Shown here in pieces: positions 12,235 to 22,082 of a stretch of DNA of 64,000 bases (its first letter is position 1; each line of letters starts with the position of its first letter). Made by a program: the position numbers and the translations under genes. The notes under the pieces were generated by a model. The model ran no database searches. It saw only the letters and a list, made by a program, of their open reading frames with translations, and was not told the origin of the DNA. The stretch is from Ochromonas danica (Eukaryota > Sar > Chrysophyceae > Chromulinales > Chromulinaceae): positions 248,001-312,000 of the forward strand of contig VKHL01000010.1 in NCBI GenBank assembly GCA_015146655.1, in the 5' to 3' direction.

Positions 12235-15200
12235 ATGGAGGGAATGAAAGTGAGTGAGATTGTTCTATTAGGTCTATATGATCATGAGATTCCTATTGCA
12301 AATGAAGAACTTTTCCTACAAGCATTAGACTCTCCTTTAATCAAACAGTTCCAAGAAGGTCATTATATCAATATTTTGGATTCCTTCGAGAAGACTGTCT
12401 TGTGTCGTGATGAGCTCATCACACTTTGTGAGACAACCAATGAGAATCCTTACTATGCTATTCATCATCGTATTCTAGACTATCTTATCTTGTCTACAAA
12501 GTTAGAGAAGGATGAGAGTAACACTACCTCGGCCACTACCTCTACCAGTACTAGTAGTGTTAGTAGTAATGTGTTGGAAAATGTGTTTTTGTTAGGTCTA
12601 GCATATCTACAACTGTATGTACAATGTAACTACACAGGTCCTGAGTTAATCAATACACTTCGTAATAAGATTGATCTAAAGACAGAGAGTGCTCATAGTA
12701 CTGTTCTAATGCATCTAGAATGTGATGGATATTTCCCTTATAAAGCAGTTGATGTCCCACATTGTCTTCTAATAGCACGTTGTCTTCTCTCTTTTATTAC
12801 TAATCCTCATCAAGGAAGTTGGAGAGAGAATGCTTATCTTGACAAAGATGGTATCTTACATCCTGCTATGAAATCCTCAGAAGAGATTGAGAAGATTGAT
12901 AAAGTGTTAACTTCTCTCTCTCAAGCTCAACCTCCTGTACTAGTTACAGCACCACTCACTGCTTTTTGGTGGCATGCTAGAGCTACAGTGTTACAAGCAC
13001 GTGCTTTACAATGTAAAGCTTTTGAAACTATGCCTATGCTATGGAAAGAAGTGAAAAGTACTTTCCAGATTACATTAGAAGGTATTTGTGGACTCACTCG
13101 ATCATCTGATTTAGACAAAGATGACAGTTATCAATTTGACACTCTTCTAATAAAGTCAAAGATTGAAGGTGATTCTATGATGCATGCTCTACAAGGTATG
13201 CTATGGGTTGAGTGGGGATTAGCAAGACATTTCTTCTCTACACAAGATAAAGGCAAATTAGCATTCCAACGAGCAAGAGAAGCAATTCAATTAGAATTAT
13301 CAGTTACAGCTGCTCTGGGTAAACGTACCAAATATCAACGTGATGATATAGCTCAGTTGTATTTATATGCTAAATCTCATTTGATTGGTCACCATGAAGT
13401 GAGTGATGAGACTTCTCCTCCACCATCCTCCGCTGTGGCTACCATTGAGAACAACAACCAGCAGCAGGAGGATCAACCTGAAGCTACTTATGAGATAGGT
13501 AGGCGTATGGTAAAAGAGGCTGAAGGTGGTGAAGAAGCTGCTATTCGTGAAGTGTTATTAGACAAAGTTGATACTGGAGCAGCAGAGAATATCATTCTTG
13601 AAGGAGGTCCACACTTTAATCCAAAGGAAGAGATTCATAAAGGAGGTGCACTGCATGCTATTGATCAAGTTGTACTGCTTGCTTTATGTTTGGATGTGAG
13701 TAATAGCAACCCTGCTGATGGTTTAACCAATGAAGAAATGATGCCTTATATTGAACGAGTACTTGATCAAGCAAAGAATTGGATGGTTCATTCTACTTCA
13801 CTCTTAGAACGATCATGGATTGAGTTTGAGAGAAGAAAGACAATGGATCGTGCTATGCTTCAAATACAAGCATTGATTGATCAACATAGTACTAAACTAA
13901 CAGTAATGCAAAGTACTTATCAATCCATTGAAGAGTCAGCTTCTGTGAATCAACGTATTCAATATATCTATGGACTTATCTATCCTTCACAGTTTGAATT
14001 AAAGAGAGATTTAGCACAAAAATATCTTAGTTATCAAGTATTTATGAGTGCTTTAAGTTATTTCAAAGAGTTGGAAATGTGGGATGAAGTTGTCAGTTGT
14101 TATCAACTTCTACAAAAACCTCATCGTGCAGAAATGGTAGTTCGTGAGCAGTTACGAATTAGCCAATCACCTTATATGTTAACTGCTCTGGCTGATTTGA
14201 CTGGTCAAGAGGAATTGTACGAACAAGCATGGAATCTCTCGCAACATCGTTATGCACGAGCAAAGCGTACTTTAGCTAAACTTCATTATGATCGTGGTGA
14301 TTATGCTTCATCTATTGATCATTTAAATCAAGCATTACAAGTACAACCTATGGTAGCAACTGCCTGGTATTTACTTGGTGTAGCTTGTATGCGTATAGAG
14401 AGATGGGAAGAAGGTGTACAAGCTTTCCTACGATGTGTACAACAAGACGAAGAAATTGGAGAAGCGTGGGCTAATATTGGTGCAATTCATATGCGTACTC
14501 AAGATTGGGCAAAAGCTTATCATGCTCTGACAGAAGCATATAAACAAAAGCGTGAGGATTGGAAAGTATTGGAAAATCTTATGTTAGTTACCTTAAACCT
14601 ACAAAGATGGAAAGAGAGTATTCGAGTTATGACTAGTCTTTTAGATCTTCGTCATAAATCTGTGCGTCCTGTACATATTCCACAGTTACGTTATTTAATG
14701 AAAGTAATTGTTGCTGAGACAGTAGGTCTGAAACAAGATACTGCAAATGATAGTTCTCTTGTTGAAGTGAAGTCTGAGGCGGAAGATAAAGTGACCGAGT
14801 TACCTGAATTAGCCGTTCATCTTCAAACACTCTTTTTGAAGATTACAAGCAGTGTGAAGAGTGATGCTGAAGTTTGGGATGTTGTGTCTGAGTTCTATGA
14901 TCACTATGGCTATTATGCCGCTGCTCTAGATGCTCGATTGAAACAGGTTCAGTGTCTGATATTATTGTAGGCCATTTATTATTGCTATAACTCACCTGTC
15001 ACCTGTGATTGTTGAATAGTTTCGTGCTTTGATAGCTGAACCACAGTGGGAAAAGAAAGAAGATTCTGTCAAGAGAGTCGCTCTCTGTGCTGATCAAGTT
15101 CTTCTTGCAGTTAATTACAAGGTAGGCTACAATTGGTCTCTGTGCATTGATTATAAAGTAGTAACTGAATCTGTTTTCAACTCTGTCTCAGGAGGCAACC

Positions 15201-15365
15201 AAGACTGATTTCTATTCCATCCGTATGCTTCTGCAATCAATGGTTCGAAAAGTTGAGAGTGCTGTCAACCAGCAACTTGTTGTCTCCGCCATCGTTGACC
15301 AACTGAGCGGTCTGAAGGAGAAAGTCACGCACATTGAGGAGCTGATTAAAGCGAGAGGCGTGTAA
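12235..15365 (+). CDS. TTC27: TTC27-like tetratricopeptide repeat protein
   Basis: Three exons (12235-14946, 15020-15121, 15192-15365) join in frame to about 995 residues. The C-terminal half contains consecutive TPR repeats (for example RTLAKLHYDRGDYASSIDHL and ATAWYLLGVACMRIERWEEG), preceded by the ALSYFKELEMWDEVVSCYQLLQ segment typical of TTC27. The N-terminal half is helical, with a Ser/Thr stretch at about 12510-12560. The yeast homologue is Emw1, linked to cell wall and GTPase function; the molecular role is not settled. The first intron donor is GTTCAG, which is weak, but both flanking frames fit. Convergent with the RGG/W2 gene 120 bp away. Confidence 0.88.
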
Positions 15366-15486
15366 ACTCTGATACTTCAGTATTATAATTAATTAACAAG
15401 TTACAGCTCATCTACATTTAACAACTTCCCCTTTCTCTCCACCTATAGTTACAATATCATGAGCTCTGAGAAGCTTTGATGGCTGC

Positions 15487-16875
15487 TTAAGCAGTCTCTC
15501 TTGGAGCGTCAATTTCATCTTCCTCGTCTCCTTCTTCCTCTCCTTCAGCTAATAAATCTCTCAGAGTTTGAACGAGGGCAGTTGTCTGGACAATGGCATC
15601 CACTCTGCCAGCATATGGCCGATCTTCCACATCATCTGCCCAAGCAAGCAAACCATCGATATCGACGACTTCAGCCTTCAATAAGGCATTGAAAATAATC
15701 TCAATGACCTTCTTTTGCACTCCTTTGACAGCAACCTTTGGAAAGCCTTTATCAGCACAGAATTGCTGAACTCCGAAGATAATGAAAGCCTGTTCCTTGA
15801 CATCTTTTGCAGCAGCTTTGAGAACTGGACCAAAATTCTTTCCATCTAACCAAGGATCTTGAACAAAATCACCAACCTGGTGAAGGACAGCCGTAGTCAG
15901 TTCGGCAGGCAAAAGCTTCGAAGTCTTCTCATTCAAAGTCTTCAACAAGTCGCTGCCTTTGACACTAGTCTTCAATACTTCTTCCACTATACCCTTGAAC
16001 TCATTTGCTTCGGCTTCGGCTGCTTGTCTTTTAGCTTCTAATTCCGCCTTCTCATCATTCTTAGGAGTAGGTGTAGCAGGCTTGGCAGACTCGTCATTCA
16101 CCTTGGTAACAGGCTTCTTCTCTTTCTTCTCGACAATACGCAACTGACCGAGAAGACCCTCAGCCACTTCAACACGTCCATCAGAAGCTGAAAGTGACGC
16201 TCTTGGAGCAGTGGGAAGAGGACCAGAGAAACGGCTCTGATCATCACGTTGGTAGCGTCCGCCACCACGATCATCACGGCCGAAGCGACCGCCAGGGCGG
16301 TCAGAGCGATCTCCACCACCCCAACCTCTTCTCTCTCCGCCACGGTCACCGCCACTACCGCGATCACTATTGCCAAACTTCCCGGCAAAGCGAGGGTCAT
16401 CGATGACTTCGTCATCATCACGACGTCCACCACGTCCGCCACCGCCGTATCTTCGAGGAGGATAGGCACCGTCACGAGGACCATCTCTGGGACCGTCTCT
16501 AGGGCCATCGCGGGGTCCATCTCTAGGACCGTCGCGAGGTCCATCAAAGTCACGAGGACCACGAGGTCTGTCCCCATAAGGTGCGCCTCGATCAGAAGAT
16601 GGTGGTGGACCGTCAGAGCCAGGTCTGGAAAATCCCTTGAAGGCCTTCGACCACTTGTCATCTACGTCTTCACCTGGCTCATCACGACCGCGTCCACCAC
16701 CATAACCTCCTCGGCCTCCACGAAAACCTCCACCCTCGCCAGGAGGGAAGTTATCTCTCCTTCTTGCATATCCATCATCGCGAGGTTCAGGACGACTATT
16801 GCGAGACCAAGGCTCGTCGGTTCTAGAGCGAGCATCGCCTGATCCACGACCGGCGTCAGCAGTAAATCTTGACAT
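15487..16875 (-). CDS. RGG-rich RNA-binding protein with C-terminal W2/eIF4G-like domain
   Basis: A single exon encodes 462 residues. Residues 1-225 are Arg/Gly/Asp-rich with many RGG boxes and a run of DGPR units repeated about six times at 16495-16550. A Lys/Glu linker follows, then about 170 helical residues (FKGIVEEVLKTSVKGSDLL... AWADDVEDRPYAGR) ending in an acidic EEGEEEGDEEDE tail. The helical part and its acidic end resemble the W2/AA-box HEAT domain of eIF4G, eIF5 and eIF2B-epsilon. No MIF4G domain is present, so this is not a full eIF4G. A translation or mRNP role is inferred. Four repeat-driven frames overlap it and are not genes. It is divergent from the first LHC gene. Confidence 0.8.
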   Translation of the reverse strand: MSRFTADAGRGSGDARSRTDEPWSRNSRPEPRDDGYARRRDNFPPGEGGGFRGGRGGYGGGRGRDEPGEDVDDKWSKAFKGFSRPGSDGPPPSSDRGAPYGDRPRGPRDFDGPRDGPRDGPRDGPRDGPRDGPRDGAYPPRRYGGGGRGGRRDDDEVIDDPRFAGKFGNSDRGSGGDRGGERRGWGGGDRSDRPGGRFGRDDRGGGRYQRDDQSRFSGPLPTAPRASLSASDGRVEVAEGLLGQLRIVEKKEKKPVTKVNDESAKPATPTPKNDEKAELEAKRQAAEAEANEFKGIVEEVLKTSVKGSDLLKTLNEKTSKLLPAELTTAVLHQVGDFVQDPWLDGKNFGPVLKAAAKDVKEQAFIIFGVQQFCADKGFPKVAVKGVQKKVIEIIFNALLKAEVVDIDGLLAWADDVEDRPYAGRVDAIVQTTALVQTLRDLLAEGEEEGDEEDEIDAPRETA

Positions 16876-17088
16876 TTTCTTGAAATAAGTTTCTCTTTAG
16901 CGACGCAAAGCAAAGACCAAACTCTCTCAACCACCAACCAGTGCCACCATCCAAAAAGCAAAAACGCGTTTTATCGCAAAGCAGGATTCTGGGAGTTTGA
17001 GGGGAAGTTAAAGAAGATAGGTTGAGCCGGAAAGATCGGAGCAGCTTGTATCTTGCAGTCTCAACCTGTGCTCCTCCACTAAAGATGC

Positions 17089-17827
17089 CACAATCAAATC
17101 CGACCTCCGGATCACCAGCACAACTCTCAAGTCCTCAAGAATGTTCCGCGCTCTTGCTATTGTTGCTTCCCTTATTGGCGCTTCTGCCTTCGCCCCTGTG
17201 GCTCGCCGCGCTACCACCTCTTCCCTGAAGATGGGCTTCGAGAACGAGGCTGGTGTCACTGCTCCTGCTGGCTTCTTCGATCCTCTTGGACTTTCCAAGG
17301 ATATTGACCAGGCTACCTTCGATCAGTACCGTGAGTCTGAGTTGAAGCACGGCCGTGTTGCTCAGCTCGCTGTCCTCGGCTACATCGTCCCTGAGATCTT
17401 CAAGTTCCCTGGTGACATCGCCCCTGGCATCTCCTTCGACTCCATCCCCAATGGTGTCGCTGCCATCCAGGCTGTTCCTGCTCTCGGCTGGCTCCAGATC
17501 TTCTTCCTCATCGGTGCCGTCGACTACCGCGGATACCTCGTCTTGGGTGACACTGAGGGCAAGGGCAAGACCCCTGAGGAGCTCCGCAAGGCTCAGGACC
17601 AGGAGCTCAACCACGGCCGTCTTGCTATGTTGGCCATCTTGGAACTCCTCCGCCACGACTCTCAGCACCTCATTGGCGGTCTGTACCAGGGTGACAACCT
17701 CATCACTGGTCTTCCTTTCCTCTATGGCAACTAAGCAGTTTCCTTCTAGTAACCTGTTTCAGCTTTCAATAGAGTAAATCTTAAAGAAAGACTATCTCGT
17801 GAATTCATTCATTGTCTTGATATCATT
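17089..17827 (+). repeat. LHC duplication unit, copy 1
   Basis: About 739 bp match 34412-35150 in direct orientation. I see one mismatch (at 17779) after the coding region. The match starts 52 bp before the ATG and ends about 90 bp past the stop. Sequence outside the unit is unrelated apart from a short patch upstream. Confidence 0.93.
17141..17734 (+). CDS. Fucoxanthin chlorophyll a/c-type light-harvesting protein, copy 1
   Basis: An intronless 197-residue LHC family protein. The leader MFRALAIVASLIGASAFAPV is a short signal peptide ending at an ASAFAP motif, the bipartite plastid-import signal of secondary red plastids. The two chlorophyll-binding helices are visible as ESELKHGRVAQLAVLG (residues about 66-81) and QELNHGRLAMLAILE (about 153-167), with a middle hydrophobic helix around ALGWLQIFFLIGAVDYRGY. 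Length and spacing fit the LHCF/LHCR-type FCP group. Codons are strongly C-ending, unlike the AT-ending neighbours, as expected for very high expression. It is identical in protein sequence to the copy at 34464-35057. Confidence 0.95.
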   Translation: MFRALAIVASLIGASAFAPVARRATTSSLKMGFENEAGVTAPAGFFDPLGLSKDIDQATFDQYRESELKHGRVAQLAVLGYIVPEIFKFPGDIAPGISFDSIPNGVAAIQAVPALGWLQIFFLIGAVDYRGYLVLGDTEGKGKTPEELRKAQDQELNHGRLAMLAILELLRHDSQHLIGGLYQGDNLITGLPFLYGN

Positions 17828-17863
17828 TTTTATTATAATCTCTGTTTTGATTTTTGATTGGTA

Positions 17864-18241
17864 GCCTCAAATTGGCAATGGTTGTTGGTGCCAAGGTAGG
17901 TTATATGTATTAAGATTCGTTTAGTGCCATCCTCTCTTCCAGCGGGCTCTGTGCTTGCCTGCTACTCAAAGATGATCCTTTGAAAGAAGAGAATGTCAAC
18001 ATTTTATTTGCCCATGAGGCGGTGATGGGTAGTGCTACATTTACATCATGTCATATTTCATTGAAGGTTGTCCTATCGTGTGGTTTCCCAGGACTGGCAA
18101 CGTTTTGATGTCCTCGATCAAATGTTGATGACGGTTAAACAGAGTGAACCAAAAACCACCACAAGATGGGCCTCTTATCTGGGACACCTCCTCAGAATGG
18201 AACAGTTAACTTCCCGACTGAAAGGAAGAGTTGGAGCGTAG
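17864..18241 (+). pseudogene. Possible 3' remnant of a truncated gene downstream of LHC copy 1
   Basis: Three short stretches with matching splice phases can be read: about 17864-17896 (donor GTAGGT), about 17942-18017 (donor GTGATG), and 18093-18241 ending TAG. The last reads DWQRFDVLDQMLMTV and continues as a protein-like stretch ending in GRVGA. No start codon or upstream exons exist, because the LHC unit and its promoter occupy that space. It looks like the tail of a gene cut off when the LHC copy arrived, or a gene with unrecognised upstream exons. The product is not recognised. Confidence 0.35.
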
Positions 18242-18701
18242 TGCCCCAGGACTGCTGTGTTAGCGAGGGAGAGATGAGGAGGCGAAGCACAGGAGAGGCC
18301 CAAGGAGCAGCGAGAGAGTTAAGTTAACTCGTGACGTGCCACTTTCCCCACTCTGAAAAGAGAGGCATGATGGGACAGGACACACGGTGTGATGAGATCA
18401 CAGAGACAAAGGAGATCATCTCAATTGTCAAAACAAAAAAAGAAATTAATTGAGAAACAATAAAAAAAGGGAATCCTTTTGATCAAATAAGAAAAGACTT
18501 TCCCCCAATTTTTTTTGGTTTGCTTGTCTTTACTTCTTTCACTTTTTATTTTTATTAGGATATCGAAGAATTAAAATTATTAGTTGGTTATATAACGATC
18601 TTATCCATAATATCTTAGGATCCAGTAGCTTATTTAATTTTTCGTTAAAAGAGTTTTCTGTCAAATTAAAAGATTAAGGTAAAATAGAAAACGGATGTTC
18701 A
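18242..18701. other. Intergenic, no gene seen
   Basis: The first half is GC-richer with a purine-rich segment at 18240-18310. The second half is very AT-rich with T-tracts. It probably contains the promoter of the GAF/zinc-finger gene. Confidence 0.5.
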
Positions 18702-21700
18702 ATGGATCCCACACGAATCGAATCCTATCTGAGATCTACCTGCTCTGTTCTTGACTTCGATATTGGAGAATTATGGTGTGCTCGTAAACTGCCAGGTAGT
18801 GTTCCTTTGTTTTTTTTGTTGTCTTTTGTGTCGATATGATAGCTAATCATTTTTTTCTTTCCGTGGAAAACAGAACAAAGACCTTTGTTGAAATTTATTC
18901 AATTGTATACCAGTCCTACCTATGAGGACTTCCATTCTTTGCTCGTTCAACCGGATCAATTGTTGGATATGAGCCATCATGATGAAGATAAGCACCGCTT
19001 CTCTCCTGTTATTTGCAGAAGTGTGTGCGAAGGTGGTCAAATCGTCTGGGCTAATACTCGCGTTTCACAGGGTCTTACGGGACGCATTGATTTACCGCTA
19101 AACACGGCTGTAGGGGTACCAGTATGTTCAATTGGGAACGATGTGTATATCCTCGTTCTCTTCGCTGTGGGCATTATAAACATGACCCCTGCTGCGGTCG
19201 AGTATTTGTCAACTGTGGCAAGGGCTGTTGCTGAAGGAGCCAATGGATTCCTGAGTGCCTCGTTTTTCTCGAGAGTGTCGCCCGCCAACACTGAACATTT
19301 CGTGGGTGTATTTGATATCTCCGAGCTAATTCGCAAGTATTCTAATGAAGTCGAATTCCATTTGTTGCCAATGGGGAAGTTGCAAAAGTATTTCGATTGT
19401 CATGAGATTTTACTTTTCTGTGATCTCTTCATGGATTTTAAAATGTCTCGAGACGGACGATTTACGGCCAAGCAGCTTGAAAGTCTTCGAGAGACTTACA
19501 AAGCAACCAGAGAACGCAGTGACAGTGCATCAAGTGCAGGTAGCCAAATTTGGGACCTCGGACACGCTGATGCGCAATCTGCTAAAGAAATCAAAGATGT
19601 GTTGGACAGTGTCACCGCATCTGCTTCTTCAAATAAGATTGCTGATGGCAATCACGGTTCGGGAGACCTGATTATTTCCCATAATAGTCATCATCATGGT
19701 GTTTACAGTGTTGATTTAAATTCGATAGAAATCGAACTGGATTCCGACAAGAAAGTTGAGCCGTCATTGGGCAGTAAGTATTCTGGCGACTTTTTCGACA
19801 ATGAATGTGGGGCAAATGGACATGAGGTGAATCGTTCCATTCTTCATATTTATGCACATATGACCTACAAAATAAACCAATGCCGATTTCATGAATTCAT
19901 GATCGCGATGCTGGGGATGACTGTATTTGAAGCAGCAGAATTATGGCTTGTATCGGAACGTAAAGCAGATCTATTCCTTGCTGCTGCAGTCTACCGTTCG
20001 AGTGTAATGCAAAAGTGGATATCATTAAGCGAGACACTTCGTCTTCAAGTTGGAGCCGACGTTCCGGGAAGAGTGGTTGAGAGTGGAAGAAGCTACTGGG
20101 ATGCTGACTATTCCCAGCAAGAAGTCCTAAAAGATGGAATCTTCGATCCTCGCGTGCAAGCTGCACAAGACCTAGGAGTGCATACTGCCTTCGGTGTTCC
20201 TCTTCCAGGTGTTACGGGCATTTGTGGAACGATCGTCTTCTATTCGTCTAAACCGGACTTTCGAGCAGAACCTTTGGTTGCTCTTTTGGTTGAAAAAGCT
20301 GTACAGCTTATGGTTCCTGTTTCTATCGAGTCACAATTTGCCAAGCTTGAGAATGGGTCGTTTACAGAAACGACTAGCGATCCCCAAATTGTCCACCCTG
20401 CCATGTCCTTATCCAGATGGGTTTCTTCTATAGAGGCGTCATCGTCCCATCAAGATGCTTCCCTGGAGCAACCTTTTAAAGTATCAACTACTACTGTGAA
20501 TGCTTCGATACAAGTGAATACTCTCCCTCCTCAGCTTTGTACCTCAGACTTCGAGCAAAGGCTTCAGATTTGTCGTTCTCTGGTCAATAGCAAACAGCCC
20601 GAACCTTATTGTGGGGATTGTTCCAATCCACTTGGAATGTATATTCCCAACACACCCATCTCTGCTACATTAGTGTCTCATGACCAACAGTACTATCAAT
20701 TACCAGATTATTATTCCGCGAACATGGGTGGTTTCAACTCAGGAACTATGCCCATGCAATCGGGCTCGCAAGCTCAAATGTCAATTATGCAAACGCATAA
20801 TGTTATCACGCCAACGAACGAAAACGTTTCTGCCGCAGCTAATGCTTTAGCAAACTTTGCCAAAGTGGAATGGAGGAACTACATTCCCGGCACGGTTGAT
20901 CCTTCTCTAAATGAGTATGGTCGCCCAAGAACAGAATCTGAATGTCTCACCATCAACGACGCAACGACAGGAGCAGCTTTGCCGCTATGCAAAGTTGAAG
21001 GTTGTGCTTCGAATGTGGAAAACAGTTCAGCACAATATTGCGCTGCTCACCGCAGCACCAGACGTTGCCAGAAAGAAGGGTGCAACAAGTGCGCTCAAGG
21101 TGCTACCAAGTTCTGCATTGCTCATGGAGGTGGTCGCCGCTGCACTTTCCCCGGTTGCTTCAAGGGAGCTCGCGATAAGTTCTTCTGCGCAGCTCACGGA
21201 GGTGGAAAGCGTTGCACTCAAGAAGGCTGCTCGAAGTCTGCGGTGGGAGGGTCGAACTTGTGCACTGCTCATGGAGGAGGCAAACGCTGCCAGTATCCAG
21301 GATGCACTAAGTCTTCCCAATCGAATACGATGTATTGTGTGCGACATGGAGGAGGTCGCTCTTGCATGTTCCAGGGATGCACAAAGGTGAGTCAAGGGTT
21401 GTTTGATATGTTGTGCATATGGGATGTGATGACTAACCGTTGTTGTTCTATGTTGATCTGTTATGATATTAGGTGGCAAGAGGCAAAACCGATTTCTGTG
21501 CAGCTCATGGAGGAGGAGTTCGTTGTCGCATAACCAACTGTAACAAGTTGGCTGTGGGTAGTCAACAATTATGCCGCACTCATTCGCATGCTCTTCATGG
21601 AAATTCTACCATGAGCGGTAATGGCAAAGGAGTTCGCAAAGTTAGCGTCGGGGACGATGACGACCTTGACACCGCTTCAATGTCAAGTCAGAGTCGACCT

Positions 21701-21751
21701 TCTGACGATTTCTCTGAAGTGAACACAGCCAAGCGTGCGAGAGTTCTGTAG
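18702..21751 (+). CDS. GAF-like/WRKY19-type zinc-finger protein A
   Basis: Three exons (18702-18795, 18874-21386, 21473-21751) give 961 residues. Two related GAF-like regions are seen, at about residues 15-180 (FDIGELWCARKLP, then GLTGRIDLPLNTAVGVPVCSIG) and about 370-515 (AAELWLVSERKADLFLAA, then VPGRVVESGRSYWDAD and FGVPLP). Residues about 737-915 carry at least six zinc-finger-like repeats of the form RC-x2-x-GC-x-K-x-C/A-x5-C-x2-HGGG, as in plant WRKY19 and many stramenopile proteins. No WRKY domain is present. The C-terminus is acidic and then basic (KRARVL). A sensory or transcriptional role in the nucleus is inferred. The finger region including intron 2 is an exact inverted match to gene B at 26721-27913. 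Confidence 0.85.
21027..21568 (+). repeat. 542-bp homogenised tract, arm A (inverted)
   Basis: This tract matches the reverse complement of 26907-27448 over 542 bp, intron included, wherever I compared the lines. On both sides the two genes diverge abruptly in the same reading frame, the pattern of gene conversion between paralogues. Confidence 0.92.
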
Positions 21752-21973
21752 GGGACAACTCACCAATTTTGCTCTTTTAATGTTTGACAGCCTATTGTTA
21801 TGTTCTTCTGTGAGTTATTATTTGTTTGTTGTTACTTCTTCGTGAGAGGGCTTTTCAAAGTGCCGTATTTTAGCCCAGGCCCCAAGAGTTTTTTGAGGTC
21901 TCATATGAGCTATTCATAGAATAAAATATCTTGATGCTGAGACCATGTGTTAGAGAGATTTAAATTTACTTTG

Positions 21974-22038
21974 CTTTGGAAACCATGTGTCAGCGCAGAC
22001 TGTGGTAATGTCTTCGCGTCATTCCCTGGTTTCCCAAG
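21974..22038 (-). promoter_or_regulatory. SECIS-like stem-loop in 3' UTR of deiodinase-like gene
   Basis: Read on the minus strand, helix I pairs GGAAACCA (22034-22027) with TGGTTTCC (21985-21978), plus three more pairs beyond one mismatch. A small internal loop follows (GGGA and ACA). Then come opposed TGAC/TGAC strands, which give the tandem G.A/A.G quartet, the 5' side reading AATGA. Helix II is GCGAAGAC with GTCTGCGC (one mismatch). The apical loop is nine bases, ATTACCACA, with CC where many SECIS elements carry AA. CC variants are known (for example SelM and SelO). It starts about 45 nt past the stop codon at 22083. The topology is that of a eukaryotic SECIS. Confidence 0.85.
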
Positions 22039-22082
22039 TGTCCAACCTTTAACATTTTTGTTCTTTCCACTAAAACGCTGAG

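Noticed and set aside
16098-16961. Several long frames on both strands across the RGG region
   Set aside because: Repeat-driven shadows of the RGG/W2 protein. None extends into a folded domain.
17135-17668. Antisense and alternative frames across both LHC genes
   Set aside because: They come from strong C-ending codon bias in the real gene. The sense frame has leader, helices and chlorophyll motifs.
21027-21479. A 150-codon antisense frame within the zinc-finger tract, repeated at 26996-27448
   Set aside because: It is the complement of the Cys/Gly repeat codons and is duplicated only because the tract is duplicated. It has no motif of its own.
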